From Rhipicephalus microplus (taxonomy: Eukaryota; Arthropoda; Arachnida; Ixodida; Ixodidae), in contig NC_134702.1 of the NCBI RefSeq assembly GCF_043290135.1, forward strand, positions 195,766,491-195,830,490: a DNA stretch of 64,000 bases, read 5' to 3'. Each line of letters opens with the position of its first letter. Position 1 is the first letter of the stretch. Under the pieces are notes generated by a model, which saw only the letters and a program-made list of their open reading frames with translations, did not search any database and was not told the origin of the DNA. The translations under genes and the position numbers were made by a program. Below, piece after piece: positions 24,162 through 35,140 of this stretch.

Positions 24162-24529
24162 AAATTCACCCCGACCACGTATGACGACTCGGCTACAACC
24201 ATGTTACTTATCAGTGTTTATATACGTTTGTGTAGTGCTTGATTTGACACGTTCCCTGACGACCTATTCCAAAGAAGAAAACGTGGTGATAAACGTGGCG
24301 CGTCATCTAGAGAAATGATATAATTATTTCCGTACAAACAGTTCTAGGCGTGAATAAACTAATGATGAGCTCTATAGGCTGATTCAGAGTGGCCCACGAA
24401 CGAAATATACAAACGTAACCACACTCTGTGAGGAGCAATCCGACAAGCGCTATATACCGCACATCAACTTCCGAAGCCTATTCCTACATAAAAAGTAGGT
24501 TAAATGGCCAAAGTGAAGAAAAATCATTC

Positions 24530-24955
24530 TCACAGTTTCATAATTAGAAAATGTGTCCGGCACAAGCATATGCCAATTACGAGGGTGTCAGTAAAAATAA
24601 ATCGTGATGTCTCTGTTCCTCGCATCAATGAGTGCGCTGGGCATACAGCGAAATTCCTGCGCTGTGTAGGTCGATGCGAGGTGCGACCGGCATCTGTGTT
24701 GCTCACACCCGCAGGTGGCACAGTTACGGGGCGTGGAGCACTTGAGTCTTCCAGTCGAACCCGTTGCTTTTCAGGCACTAGGAAAAGTTGATGCCTGGAG
24801 TGCATCTCGCCACGGCATTTGTTGCTTTCTGCCAATGTAACACAGAAGGGCACTCTGAATCTGCAAATGAAACAGAATTGCTCTGTCATTCCATTACTGC
24901 CAGCTGAAACGCCGCAAGACGAGTGGCAAACACCGTGATTCACAACCAGGGGCAC
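24530..24955 (-). pseudogene. Cys/His-rich frame, possible transposase tail
   Basis: The 141-codon frame has a cluster of cysteines and histidines in its first 55 residues: a CHSSC pair, then FCFIC, then PFC, a single C and a terminal H, spaced roughly like the C-terminal zinc region of piggyBac-type transposases. I cannot find the DDD catalytic domain upstream. The neighbouring 24975-25328 frame on the same strand is a Pro/Ser/Lys-rich linker-like sequence. If the comparison holds, this is a decayed 3' end of a piggyBac-like gene. The evidence is only motif spacing seen by eye. Confidence 0.2.
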
Positions 24956-25508
24956 CGAGGCATTGGAATGTGAATTAGATGCAAGGTCTTTTTAGAGGAA
25001 TTAACTCCAGCTCCTTCCCACCCTCCGTCGAAGATGATGGCGGTGCCTTAGGGGACTGCTTTAAGTCCTTGGACCCAGGAGGCGCCTTTAGCTTGCCTGA
25101 CAGCCCAAAGCTGGTCGGCAAGCTTGTCGTTAGGGGATGCCGCTGCACAGTGGCAGCGCCGCTGACGCAGCCGATCCGCAGCAGTGACCGCAACTGTGGT
25201 GGCGTCCGCCCCAGCCCTTTCGCAGTGGTAGCACCAACAATTCGCCTCAGAATTCTTTGCTGCCTAGCATTCGTCACACAGTGAGTGGTGGCAGCGACTT
25301 TAGCTTTTCCGGTACACTCCCAAAGCATAACGTGCGAATTTTAACAGACACCATTGTTCATCCGTGCATCCACTCACTAGAGCTGATGCGCACTTGTATA
25401 GATAACCCCAAAAAATGCACTTTTTTATCACCTCACGTTTCTGTCTTTTTCTTATAACTCATGACATGATGGAGAGCGTCTTCCAGTTGCCAAGTAGATC
25501 ATCGTTTC

Positions 25509-25865
25509 TCACGTGCTCCCGCAGGGTAATATTTTCGTAGCAGAGAGGTTTGCGAAGCCTAAAGACGCGTAATAAAGTGTCCGAAGATCAATAATAGGTA
25601 CCATTAAGATTAGTAAGAATAAGAGGCTTATCTCGAGTAAGTTTTTGCCGTGAAGAGAGGCATTGCGACCTCCACCTAAAACAGGCAATGACGGTAATTC
25701 TCCTGCAGCACATACGAAATACACCGAATCCGTGATTCCACGATAAATAAATTTGTGAACGAGGTTCTTTCTCATTCGAGAGTGGCAGTACAGACGGCTT
25801 GTTTGCACTTTATGCGAAAGCGTCTGAGTTGGAGTGCCTAAGCACATGAACAAAAGAAAGAGCAT
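25509..25865 (-). CDS. 118-codon frame with hydrophobic N-terminus
   Basis: The minus-strand frame begins MLFLLFMCLGTPTQ, a possible short signal peptide, continues with a basic region, and has a second hydrophobic stretch near residues 82-93 (LLFLLILMVPII). A TATATAA box (plus-strand 25887-25893) lies about 22-28 bp upstream of the ATG. That is close, so the real start could be a downstream Met. No family is recognised. Together with the frame at 24069-24161 it might be part of a small secreted-protein locus, but no homology between them is clear beyond short stretches. Confidence 0.22.
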   Translation of the reverse strand: MLFLLFMCLGTPTQTLSHKVQTSRLYCHSRMRKNLVHKFIYRGITDSVYFVCAAGELPSLPVLGGGRNASLHGKNLLEISLLFLLILMVPIIDLRTLYYASLGFANLSATKILPCGST

Positions 25866-26294
25866 AATGAGACAGAGGGGCCCGGGTTATATACAGAAAA
25901 ACGGAGAGGTTAGCCTGAGTGATAGTACACCAGTGTCTTCTTTGCATATGCCACGTTGCAGCTTCAAACCGATTGCCTAAGTGTTCCTGATTGCTTCTAC
26001 TTGCTGGAAGTAAACGACACCTATTGCTTGACCAATCTAAAATGTGGTTCTCATAGTGGAACTTGTCGTAAGATATATTGTCCTCAACGACTTTACGTAC
26101 ATCTTTGAGACTGATCTTTCGTATATGGGTCCTGCTTGATACATGTTTTCTACAGGTGCGTTTCCTTCAAGCGCAATATGGTTCAGAAGCAGAAGTATCA
26201 TCATATACTATTCCTTTGCAGGCTGCGTTCGCCTTCATTCCACATTGGGGCAGCGTTCTCATACAATTAAGATGAATGCCAGAAATAGATGGCA

Positions 26295-26295
<1 letters not shown>

Positions 26296-26336
<41 letters not shown>
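26296..26336. repeat. (TA)n microsatellite
   Basis: About 20 uninterrupted TA units end exactly where the LTR of element 2 starts. Confidence 0.95.
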
Positions 26337-26339
<3 letters not shown>

Positions 26340-26460
26340 AACGCGGACTGAAAGAGCGAGGAAGAAGACGAGATCGGACGCTCTCGAGCGATGGTGATTC
26401 GGCAGTGACCGTAGAGCGCTGACATTTTTCAGTGTAAATAAACCCATCACATCCGTAACA
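26337..26460 (+). repeat. 5' LTR of element 2
   Basis: The 124-bp repeat begins TGTAAC and ends GTAACA. It contains AATAAA near 26438. It is paired with 31155-31278. Confidence 0.9.
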
Positions 26461-26563
26461 GCTTCGGTGGAGCGGTGCTGGGTGACTTGCCACTCTGGAC
26501 CCCGCAGCAGAAGTTCTTCGAAGAAGCAGACGCTTAGCTAGCCTACCCTCGGACAACATCAGC

Positions 26564-27369
26564 ATGAACGACGACAAAGCAATCCCATTGACGTACTACG
26601 CTGTTGCATCCACCAGTGCCACCAACACGGCACAAGATGGCCGTCGACCTCGACAAACAGATTACTGGGCACCTGAGCCACGAATATTCTCAGGTAAACT
26701 GACGAAGACGTGGACGCTTGGCTAAAACACTTCGACAGAGTGAGCCGCTACTACGAATGGGGCGCACCGGCAAAGCTCGTGAACGTAGTATTCTTCCTTG
26801 CCGGGACAGCCTTGCTTTGGTTTGAGAACCATGATCATTTCCTTCCCACTTGGGATATATTTGTTAAGGAACTGAAGGCCTGCTTTGGGGACACGAGTTC
26901 AATGAAAAAGAATGCTCAGCAAACGCTGTCACGTAGGGTTCAGTTGCCCGGCGAGACGTGCACAACCTATATTGAAGAAGTACTGAAGTTCTGCGGGATT
27001 GTCAACGCAATTATGTCTGACGAAGACAAAGTCGGTCATTTGTTAAAAGGCATCGCCGAGGACGTGTACAATTTTTTGATAACAAAAGAAAACTTGAACA
27101 CTCCTTCGATTTTCAGGCAGCAATGTCGCGCATTCGAGGCGTTGAAGACCCGGAGAATTTTACCCAAGTTCGGGCGCTTGGACAATGTTCCCACTGTCAC
27201 AAATACGAACTTCGCCACTTGCGAAGACATTCCCTTCCTCGTACGTCAGGTAGTTCGAGAAGAGCTCGTACGACTTCAAGCAGGTGACGTTCACAACCAA
27301 TGCTCGTTCGCCGCGTGCCCCGAACCACCTCCCTACTGGGTGCGAGAGCGCCACGTTGAAAACCGATAA
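26564..27369 (+). pseudogene. Gag capsid of element 2
   Basis: A start ATG at 26564 opens a frame of 53 codons that stops at 26723-26725. The capsid then continues in another phase as 26710-27369 (219 codons) with DAWLKHFDRVSRYYEWG, a block ending FFLAGTALLWFENH, and the FVKELKACFGD region. This is the Ty3/gypsy gag capsid pattern. A one-base-type frameshift near 26700 disconnects the start from the rest. The zinc knuckle follows separately at 27600. Confidence 0.82.
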
Positions 27370-27435
27370 CGCACAGAAACTGCAGATTTTAGCCCGCGGC
27401 TTTCGTTTTCCCCGACGGGTCGCGGCCACCAGTGG

Positions 27436-27834
27436 ATGTCAGCATCTCGACGTGCCGCTGCAGACCTCCGACCGTCGTCAATCAGGCCTCTACCAGAAGA
27501 TTGCTATGCGTCATCACAAAATGTTCCTGCTGAGCACGACCCGTCTCCGCGTACTTCTGCCACCTCTGCTCCTGCTAATGTAAGCCGACAAGTCCCCGTT
27601 TGCTACACATGTTGTCTCCCAGGACATATTTCGCGCTTCTGTCCCAGACGGCCGCCTGCACCGCCAGGTTTTCCGACGTATCCGGCTCGTATGTTGATGA
27701 ACAAAGTGCGTGTGTGTATAGACGGTGTAGATACTCTTGCTCTTGTAGACACTGGTGCTGCTGTTTCGGTTATGAGCCTTCGTTTCAAACATCGTTTTTT
27801 TGGGTCACAAAGTTATGTTCGCGTAGAATTGTAA
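27436..27834 (+). pseudogene. Nucleocapsid knuckle and protease, element 2
   Basis: The 132-codon frame has a CCHC zinc knuckle (CYTCCLPGHISRFC, near residues 56-69). Then, without a break, comes the start of the aspartic protease with an intact LVDTGAAVSVMS active-site loop near 107-118. The frame ends shortly after the flap region by a frameshift. The protease remainder and the linker to RT lie around 27840-28410 (a 124-codon linker frame at 28039-28413). Confidence 0.85.
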
Positions 27835-28504
27835 AGAAACTTTTCGTGGAGTTGGAGGCGAAGCGTTATGCCCTGTTGGTATTTGTTCAGTTGTACTCAC
27901 GATTGGTAAACAAATTTCCGAGTTTAATTCACTGTACTGTCTCGCGCAACTCATGACGTCATTTTAGGGATAGACCTCCTTCATGAATGCAGCGCTACGC
28001 TTGACTGTGGAACTGGAGGGATTCTTCTACAAAGTACGTTGCCCACTGCAATAGTTGACAATATTCCGACTCTGCCCATCGATGCGCTTTCGTTGCCTGA
28101 AGATGTAATGATCCCTGGTCGGACAGCAGTGTTTGTACCCGTATGCTCTTCTCATGTCCGCTCAGTACCCTGCACTGTACTTGTGGAGCCTGATCATGCA
28201 AATGCCATCAAGAAGAATGTGCTGGTCTCACGGTCTGTCCTTACAGTCATCGACGGACATGCTTGCTTGTGGGCGCTCAACGCAGGCTCAGAGCCTGTTG
28301 TTCTACCAGCCGGATTCAAACTGGGAACGTTCGAGGAGCAGGCCACAATTGACGTCAGAATGGTCTCAGAGGCTCTAGCTATCAGACAGACTCAGCCGAG
28401 ATTAAACGTATGATCAATAGGTCGTTGCCTTCTTCCGAGCAGAATGTTCTTGACGAGGTGCTTACACGCTACGCGGGAGTCTTTGATTTCGCTCAAAACA
28501 AGCG

Positions 28505-29056
28505 TTGTTTCATGTTGCCCGAATCCCTTATGCACCACTGCATAACACGGGAGATGCTACACCAATACGCCAGAAACCCTATCGTGTATCCCCGTCAGAA
28601 AGGCGAGTGATCGCCGATCAGGTCAACGACATGCTGCAGAAAGGCGAAATTCAAGAGTCAAGCAGTCCCTGGGCAGCTCCTGTTATATTGGTAAAAAAGG
28701 AAGACAACTCTTGGCGATTTTGTATAGACTACCGCCGTCTCAATGCCGTCACAAAGAAAGACGTGTATCCACTACTACGCATCCACGATGCTGTTGATTG
28801 TCTGCACTCGGCCGCATACTTTTCGTCCGTTGACCTAAGGTCTGGATACTGGCAAATACCAATGCATCCGTCTGACAAAGAGAAGACTGCTTTTGTCACA
28901 CCTGATGGGTTATTTAACTTCAACGTTATGGCGTTTGGCTTATGCAATGCCTCAGGTACCTTCAAGCGATTCATGGACTCCATCCTTCGCGGTCTCAAAT
29001 GGGAGATATGTATGTGTTATCTCGATGACGTAATTTTTTGGCAAGACATTCTATGA
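28505..29056 (+). pseudogene. Reverse transcriptase, element 2
   Basis: This 183-codon frame covers the RT fingers and palm: SPWAAPVILVKKEDNSW, FCIDYRRLNAVTKKDVYPL, VDLRSGYWQIPM, FNVMAFGLCNASGTF and the catalytic YLDD box near residues 173-176. It then stops by frameshift. The RT connection and RNase H continue from 29154 in another phase. RT copies element RNA into DNA. Confidence 0.9.
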
Positions 29057-29153
29057 GCACAACCATCGACTTAGCATTGTTCTAGATTGCATCAAACAAG
29101 CTGGTCTCGTTTTAAACGCAAAGAACTGTCATTTTGGTGAGCGTCAAGCCCTT

Positions 29154-30887
29154 GTGCTTGGATATCTAGTCGACAGGGACGGTATACGACCAGACCCGCA
29201 CAAAATCAGTGCTGCCCGAGACTTCAAGCAACTGACGTCCTTCAAGGATCTCCATAGCTTCGTGGGCCTGTGCTTTTATTTTCGTCAGTTTATCAAAGAC
29301 TTCGCCCAGCTTGTTCATCCCCTGACAGAGTTGCTTCACAAAAACGCCTCATTCCGATGGACTGTTGAGTGTGAGGCTGCTTTCGAACAGCTCAAGTATT
29401 TGCTTACTTTCGGGCCCCTCTTGCGCCATTTCGACCCGGAGGCACTCAAGGAACTGCATACAGATGCTAGTGGTATCGGTGTTGGTGCCATGCTAGTTCA
29501 ATATGACGACAGCCGCCAGCACGTCGTGGCGTATGCAAGTCGTACTTTGACTAAGACGGAGAGGAATTATACTGTCACCGAACTGGTATGTCTTGCAGTT
29601 GGTTTCGCCGTCCAAAAGTTCAGACCTTATTTGTACGGCCGGCACTTCAAGATCGTCACAGATCATCATTCGCTTTGTTGGCTTGTCGGAATACGTGACC
29701 CAGCTGGTCAGTTGGCTCACTGGGCCTTACGGCTTCAAGAATATAATCATTCTGTGACCTACAGGAGAGGTCAATGTCACGCAGATGCTGACTGCTTATC
29801 TCGTCTTCCATCTCCGACTTTGGATGCTGATGCTGATGGTTTCAACAACTACCTGGCCGCAATCTTATCCACCTTCCCAAATTTGGACGTCTTCCGTCAC
29901 GAGCAACCACGTGACCTTTCGCTGAAACCAATGATTGATGTGGCTCGTAGCTCTAAACGCACCACGCCATTCACGATTCATGACGCCCTACCATATCGTA
30001 AGAATTACTCCAGCCATGGTTCCACGCTACTCCTCGTCGTGCCAGAATGCCTGCGTCTTGCGGTATTTCAAGCCATGCACGATGACATCACGTCTGGGAA
30101 CATTAGATGTGCCCGAACGCTTCAACGTATCCGACAACGTTTTTACTGGCCTCGACTCTGGAAGACCACCAAGCACTACGTCGCAAGTTGTGATGTCTGC
30201 CAACGCCACAAACACCCTACCACACCCCTGGCCGGCCCACTGCAGCCGGTTAAGCCACTGACATCACCATTCGAAAAAGTCGGCATAAATTTACTGGGCC
30301 CTTTCCCCAAGTCTACCACTGGCCTCCGCTGGATTATTGTGTGCGTAGAATACCTGACGCGGTATACTGAAACGATGGTAGTGGCTTCAGCCACATCATC
30401 CGATGTGTCATGGTTTCTTCTACACTCGATCATACTTTGTTACGGAGCCCCTCGTAAGGTGATAAGTGATCGCGGCCAACAGTTTACCGCTGACGTTGTC
30501 GAAGAGTTGCTACGGCTTTGTGGGTGTCAGTATCGCCATTCCATGTCATACCACCCTTAGACCAACGGCTTTACTGAGCGCACCAATCGTACCATCATCA
30601 ACATGCTTTCAATGTACGTCGCAACGGATCACAAGAACTGGGATGCCGTATTACCTTTTGTTACATACGCCTTTAATACCGCGAAACACGAAGTCACGGG
30701 TTATACGCCCTTCTTTCTTATCTATGCTCGTCATCCCCAAAGTTTCCTTGACACCCTACTTCCTTTTTCGACAAACGAAAACGCCAGTGTCGCGCAGACT
30801 TTGTGTCGCGCCGAAGAAGCTCGTCGACTTGCTCGGCTCCGATATCTTTCCGCCCATGCTCGCGCGAAAGACCGTTACGACGCATAA
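29154..30887 (+). pseudogene. RNase H and integrase, element 2
   Basis: A 468-codon frame (to 30560) and a same-phase 94-codon frame (30603-30887) form one gene split by a nonsense codon at 30558-30560, in the YHPQTNG motif region. It begins with the RT connection (LGYLVDRDGIRPDPHKI), then RNase H (ELHTDASGIGVGAMLVQYD, KIVTDHHSLCWL) and integrase with the HHCC region (HDDITSGN with CDVCQRHK). The first catalytic position reads GINLLGPF, with Asn where the family has Asp. The second is the Asp of ISDRG. The third Glu lies after the stop. Integration activity would be lost on two counts. Confidence 0.9.
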
Positions 30888-31154
30888 CACACGCCCGTGA
30901 CTTTCCCTACAGGTGATTTGGTCTGGCTGTGGACGCCCGTTCAAAAGAAGGGACTTTGCCAGAAGTTTCTTTCTAAGTACTTAGGCATTCGTCATTGCTC
31001 AGTGCCTAAGGGACATTACTTATGCTGTTGCGAAACTGCCAGCTAAGAACCGGCGTTCGCGCAAGACGCAAATTGTGCACATTGCCCGATTGAAGCCCTA
31101 CAACAACCGATCGCTTCTATTGGCTTGGTGGGCTTCGTCTGGCCCGGAGGGAAA
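30888..31154 (+). pseudogene. Integrase C-terminus of element 2
   Basis: Fragments of the C-terminal integrase module can be read in shifting phases: GDLVWLWTPV near 30916-30945 and VHIARLKPYNN near 31076-31108. The GPY/F core between them is not intact. The purine block before 31155 is the polypurine tract. Confidence 0.65.
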
Positions 31155-31278
31155 TGTAACACGGACTGAAAGAGTGAGGAAGAAGAAGAAATCGGATGCT
31201 CTCGAGTGATGGTGATACGGCAGTGACGGTAGTGCGCTGACATTTTTCAGTGTAATTAAGCCCATCACATCCATAACA
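31155..31278 (+). repeat. 3' LTR of element 2
   Basis: Pairs with 26337-26460. It is followed by ATATATAGAAACT and, only 13 bp further on, by the LTR of element 3. Confidence 0.9.
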
Positions 31279-31291
31279 ATATATAGAAACT

Positions 31292-31400
31292 TGATTTATT
31301 GCACTGTAGCTGTTGTTTCTAAGCCGAAATCGCTAGCTCGTGCCCCTTTTACCCATACAATGCTGCTGTCCTTGCGCTGATCTACTTACTTTTGATTACA
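31292..31400 (-). repeat. 3' LTR of element 3
   Basis: Shares TTGCACTG.AGCTGTTG and CTAGCTCGT with 47133-47261 and begins TGAT / ends TTACA on the plus strand. It is shorter than the partner by internal deletions. Confidence 0.75.
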
Positions 31401-31472
31401 ATTGGCCCCTGTAGAAAAAGGAGCCATCCTGGCGATTAAGTCATCTTCAAGGGTTGTGGAACCACAATGCGG

Positions 31473-33020
31473 CTAGAACCTTTGAACGTGTATGACCTGG
31501 TGGTTAAGACGTCGCATATCAGAAGGTGCGAGAGGATCAATGAGGTAGTATAAGTGAAAAGTCCTTTCGAGGACGCGGTAAGGCCCATCGTACTTTGGAA
31601 GAACTTTGGAAGAGAGTCCCGATGTGCGATGTGGCACTGACAGCCACTTAAGGTCACCGGGCAGAAAAACGCGAGTCAAGTTGCGGCTTTCTGGTCGCCA
31701 TAATGAAGGGCTTTCTGGCGGTTCTGGTCGCCTGAAAAAAAAAAACAGCGGGCCAGCTGGCGACATTCTTCATCGTCTCTGCTGGTGGTCACTATAGGCA
31801 GATACTCGGAGGTGTCTGGTCGTTAGGGCAGAATGGTGTAAATTGTGTGCGTAGGGTGATGGCCGCAAAGGAGCTAAAAGAGAGAAAAGTCGGTTCTGGC
31901 TTGCGTCATGGTACTATAGGCGTAAGTTTTGAACGGCGAAACCAGGACCAAATAGAGCGATAATGTGTGGCATACATAGCAACCACGTCACTAAGAGTTC
32001 GAATAATGCGCTTCGTAGTGCCATTTGTCTGCGGGTGGTAAGCAGTGCATGTGCGATGAACAATAGCGCAGTCAGCAAGCAATTTTTCAATGACCTCGGA
32101 TAAAAAGTGCGGCCTTGGTCGCTGAGCAACTCTTGAGGACCTCCATGACGCAGCGCAAACCTATGCAGTATGAAAGTAGTGACCTCTTGCGCTGTAGCAG
32201 TCAGGAGAGCAGCAGTCGCAGCATAGCGAATGAAGTGGGCGACTGTCACTATTACACACCGGTTTCCGTCAGGAGTCATGGGAAGGGGCCCATAAATACC
32301 AATATTGACACAAAAGAAGGGTTAGGAAGGGCATGGCAATGGTTATAGTTCTCCGGCTGAGGTATGTGGGAGAGACTTGCGGCACTGGCATTCACGGCAA
32401 GAGTGCGCCAAGTTGCGAACGAAGGCATACACAGCATACCTGTAGTATTGGTGCCGAATTCTATCATACGTCTTGAAAACTCCCGCGTGGCCACACTATG
32501 CGTCAGTTAAGAAGGAGGAGCAGATCCCTGACCTCAAAACTCGTGGTACGGTAAGCAACCATGTGCGCCCCTCTGGAGCATAATTGCGACTGTAGAGCAA
32601 GTTCTCACGAATCACGAAACGAACAACTGGGCGCCGGAGCGTTCGCGATGATGGGACTTTATAAGTATCTGAGAGAAGGTCGAGGAGGGATGCCGTCCAG
32701 GGGTCCTTGCGTTGTTCCGAAGTAATATTATCAAAGACAAAAGAAGACAACGAGCACTCACGCTTAGGGTCATTTGTTGGTTGAGCGGGGAAGCGCGTCA
32801 AAGAAGTTAACGGGAAAGCACGTCCGCGCCGGAATGTTTGCGCCCTGAACAATAAACCACGCGTATGTCGTACTTCTGGATCTTCAATGCCCAACGATCC
32901 GGGCAGCCAGATTGGTCCTTCAAATTCGAAAGCCAACCCAGCGCATGGGGGTTGGTGACGTCGTCAAAATAACGGCCATATAAATAAGGGCGAAACTTTT
33001 CAAGCGCCGACACAATGACA
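31473..33020 (-). pseudogene. RNase H C-terminus and integrase of element 3
   Basis: Reading leftwards come the RNase H end ([23 protein letters not shown], then ADVLSR; frame 32807-33040), the zinc-domain region (frame 32496-32936), integrase core fragments (VTVAHFIRY, then LRHGGPQELLSDQGRTF with the second catalytic Asp; frame 31914-32279), and the C-terminal module (GLSSKVLPKYDGPYRVLE; frame 31473-31766). The frames are in different phases with several stops. The RNase H N-terminal half is at 42500-42760, on the other side of element 4. Confidence 0.85.
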
Positions 33021-33223
33021 TGTAGCGACGCGGCCGCCACTGCGCACCCCCACGGTCATAAATACCATGCGAACAGCGTTCAAAGAAACGCGCTGCTATC
33101 CTCTCTGTTTGTCCTTCGTCTCTTCCACTCTTACCACCTTCGATTTTCGACTCTCTAGTAGACAGATATAAAGTAGACGTTGCTACTAAAAGATCTGTCC
33201 GTGTCGTACAACCTGGCTCTACA
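33021..33223 (+). repeat. 5' LTR of element 4
   Basis: Paired with 42268-42491. It shares TTTTCGACTCTCT.GTAGACAGA near its 3' half. Confidence 0.8.
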
Positions 33224-33226
33224 AAG

Positions 33227-33236
33227 TGGTGACCCG
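33227..33236 (+). other. Primer-binding site of element 4
   Basis: TGGTGACCC lies three bases after the LTR, so a tRNA 3' end ending GGGTCACCA could pair with it. Confidence 0.65.
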
Positions 33237-33289
33237 TACTGCCGAAGTATTGTAGAGTCACGCAGAGCAACGAGACGCACCTAAACAAG

Positions 33290-34130
33290 GAAGCTGCTGG
33301 CACGACCAATCATGACATCTCTGTGGTCTCATTCCAAATACCAGCTTACTGCTACCAGCTCACTGGGACAGCAACCCTTCGATCTGGTTCATTCAAGATG
33401 AGCCGCAATTCATGCTTTGTGGCGTGCGCACGGAACAACGCGAGTACCATCTCGTTGTTTCGGCGCTGTCACCAGCTGCTGCCAAAGAAGTGTCTGACCT
33501 GCTTTCCGGACTCCCCTCCACCACATCGTACAGCACTCTCAAGGCTACTCTGCTGGAGGGAACGACGGCATCAAAGCGTTCCCGCATAGTGCAGGTGCTC
33601 TCCGCGAAGAAATTAGGCGACCTCCGGCCCAGCCACCTTCTTTGTCATATGCGTCAACTAATGAGTGGCAAAACCGCTACTACTGCCGAGAACTTGTTGC
33701 GGGAACTGTTTCTGCAGCGCTTTCCTGGCAATGTGCAAATGGTACTAGCCACTGTGTCTACGTTGGACCTCAACAGTTTGGCCAGCCTGGAGAACGAGCT
33801 CTTGGAGGTGGCCACACCGTCTGTGTGCAAGGTCACACCGTCAATCAACAGAGTGTGAGTCGCGCTCCACAAACACCATCTGACCCTGCTTTTCCCATCA
33901 ACGCGCTTGGTGATCGCCTTCAACAACTGGTTTGTGTCACGGAGCGCCTTTACACCACTCCACGTCACCGAAACCGCAGCCGAAGCTCCCCGCGTTATGG
34001 ACGCACACAACACTCTCGCTTCCCCACACCACCTGGTACATGCTATTACCATCGTCGTTTTGGACAGGACGCGCGTCCCTGCCGCCAACTTTGCTCGTGG
34101 CAGGAAAACAGGCAGGCTGACCATTGACGG
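33290..34130 (+). pseudogene. Gag of element 4
   Basis: Capsid sequence is readable from about 33380 (a WFIQDEPQF-like block) through the frame 33412-33858 (148 codons: YHLVVSALSPAAAKEVSDLL, then LGDLRPSHLLCHMRQLM and ELFLQRFPGNVQMVL). This is the capsid type found in many tick Ty3/gypsy elements. A Cys/His box CYYHRRFGQDARPC lies around 34040-34085 in another phase. This box is an atypical zinc knuckle. Frameshifts near 33640 and 33860 break the gene. Confidence 0.8.
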
Positions 34131-34162
34131 CGATGACTGGCCAAGGCTGAACCGCAAGTTAC

Positions 34163-34582
34163 ATGTTTCAGGTCAAGGACAAAAACACAGGCCAGCAGTA
34201 CCTGGTACACAATGGTGCAGAGGCCAGTGTTATTCCGGCTCAGAAATCTTACCGAACCGTACCTCTGATCTCCTACCTGGAAGCTGTCAAAGGTAACAAG
34301 ATCCCCGTATACAAATCGGGGTCACTCACTCTGAACCTAAGCTTGCGCCGCGTGTTTCATTTGGTTTTCCTCGTCGATGACGTACGTGCAGACTTCTTAA
34401 ACCATCATGGGCTGCTGGTCGGCGTGAAACGGCAATGCCTGCTAGACACTACGACACTGCTTCCTGGCCATGGTGTTGTTACCTATGACTCGAACATAAT
34501 CGACCGAACTACAACAGTGTCCAATGGCTGTTTCACAGGACTTTTTCAAAAATTCCGAAACATCACGCAACCGCCTGAGTAG
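34163..34582 (+). pseudogene. Aspartic protease of element 4
   Basis: The 139-codon frame contains the protease fold of the pol polyprotein. The active-site loop reads VHNGAEASVIP near residues 14-24, where the family has VDTGAEVSVIP, so both Asp and Thr of the catalytic triplet are changed. The ILG/LLG-type block near residues 70-85 (DFLNHHGLLVGV) is recognisable. The frame ends at a stop just before RT. Confidence 0.82.
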
Positions 34583-34591
34583 ACAAAAGCC

Positions 34592-35140
34592 GTGCAACAT
34601 GATGTCTGCCACCATATCATAAAAACTGGTCCACCTGTTTTTGCTCGTTCACGGCGACTTCCTCCAGATAAGCTCAAAGTAGCCAGGGCTGCGTGTAAAC
34701 ACATGTTGGAACTTAAAATAATACGACTTTCATCGAGCAGCAGAGCGTCTCCTCTCCACCTCGTTGCGAAAACTTCAGTTGACTGGACACCTTGCGGAGG
34801 CTACCGTTCCTTGAACGGAAGAACTACAGCCTTACATGGCACAACAGTGTTCGCTAAAATCTACTTAGTCAAAGCCTTTCACCGAATTCCGGTTGCTACA
34901 GAAGATGCTCCAAAGACGGCAGTTACCACCCAATTTGGCCTTATTTAGTTCCTCAGAATGCTATTCGGCCTTCGCAATGGTGCCCAAACGTCCGACTGGT
35001 TCATCGACACGGTCATACGTGGTCTGCCGTTTGTGTTCGCCTACGTCGACGACCTGCCGGTGGCAAGCTCTTCCCACGAGAAGCACTTGCAACATCTCCG
35101 TCAACTTTTCTAGCACCTGTCAGCCATCGGAATTGTTGTA
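34592..35140 (+). pseudogene. Reverse transcriptase of element 4
   Basis: Frame 34592-34948 covers the fingers (FARSRRLPPDKLKVARAA, then ASPLHLVAKT and GGYRSLN). A stop at 34946-34948 precedes the palm block LRMLFGLRNGAQ, and the catalytic YVDD box is near 35041-35052. The reading is broken again before 35140. The family is Ty3/gypsy with YVDD in place of YLDD. Confidence 0.82.

Larger units (their letters stand above)
23404..26294. other. Mostly unassigned region
   Basis: GC-richer DNA between the TIR element and element 2. A motif AACGAGATTCT.CAG.CGCG appears twice (near 23474 and 23641). Small minus-strand frames are listed separately. No named gene. Confidence 0.4.
26337..31278 (+). mobile_element. 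Ty3/gypsy LTR retrotransposon (element 2)
   Basis: This is a full-length 4.9-kb plus-strand element with short LTRs (26337-26460 and 31155-31278, 124 bp each). The order is gag, zinc knuckle, protease, RT, RNase H, integrase. The LTRs differ at about 12 of 124 positions by eye, mostly transitions, so the insertion is old. The left flank is (TA)n and the right flank begins ATATAT, compatible with insertion into a TA tract. GGAGGGAAA before the 3' LTR is the polypurine tract. Coding sequence is broken by frameshifts and stops. Confidence 0.9.
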
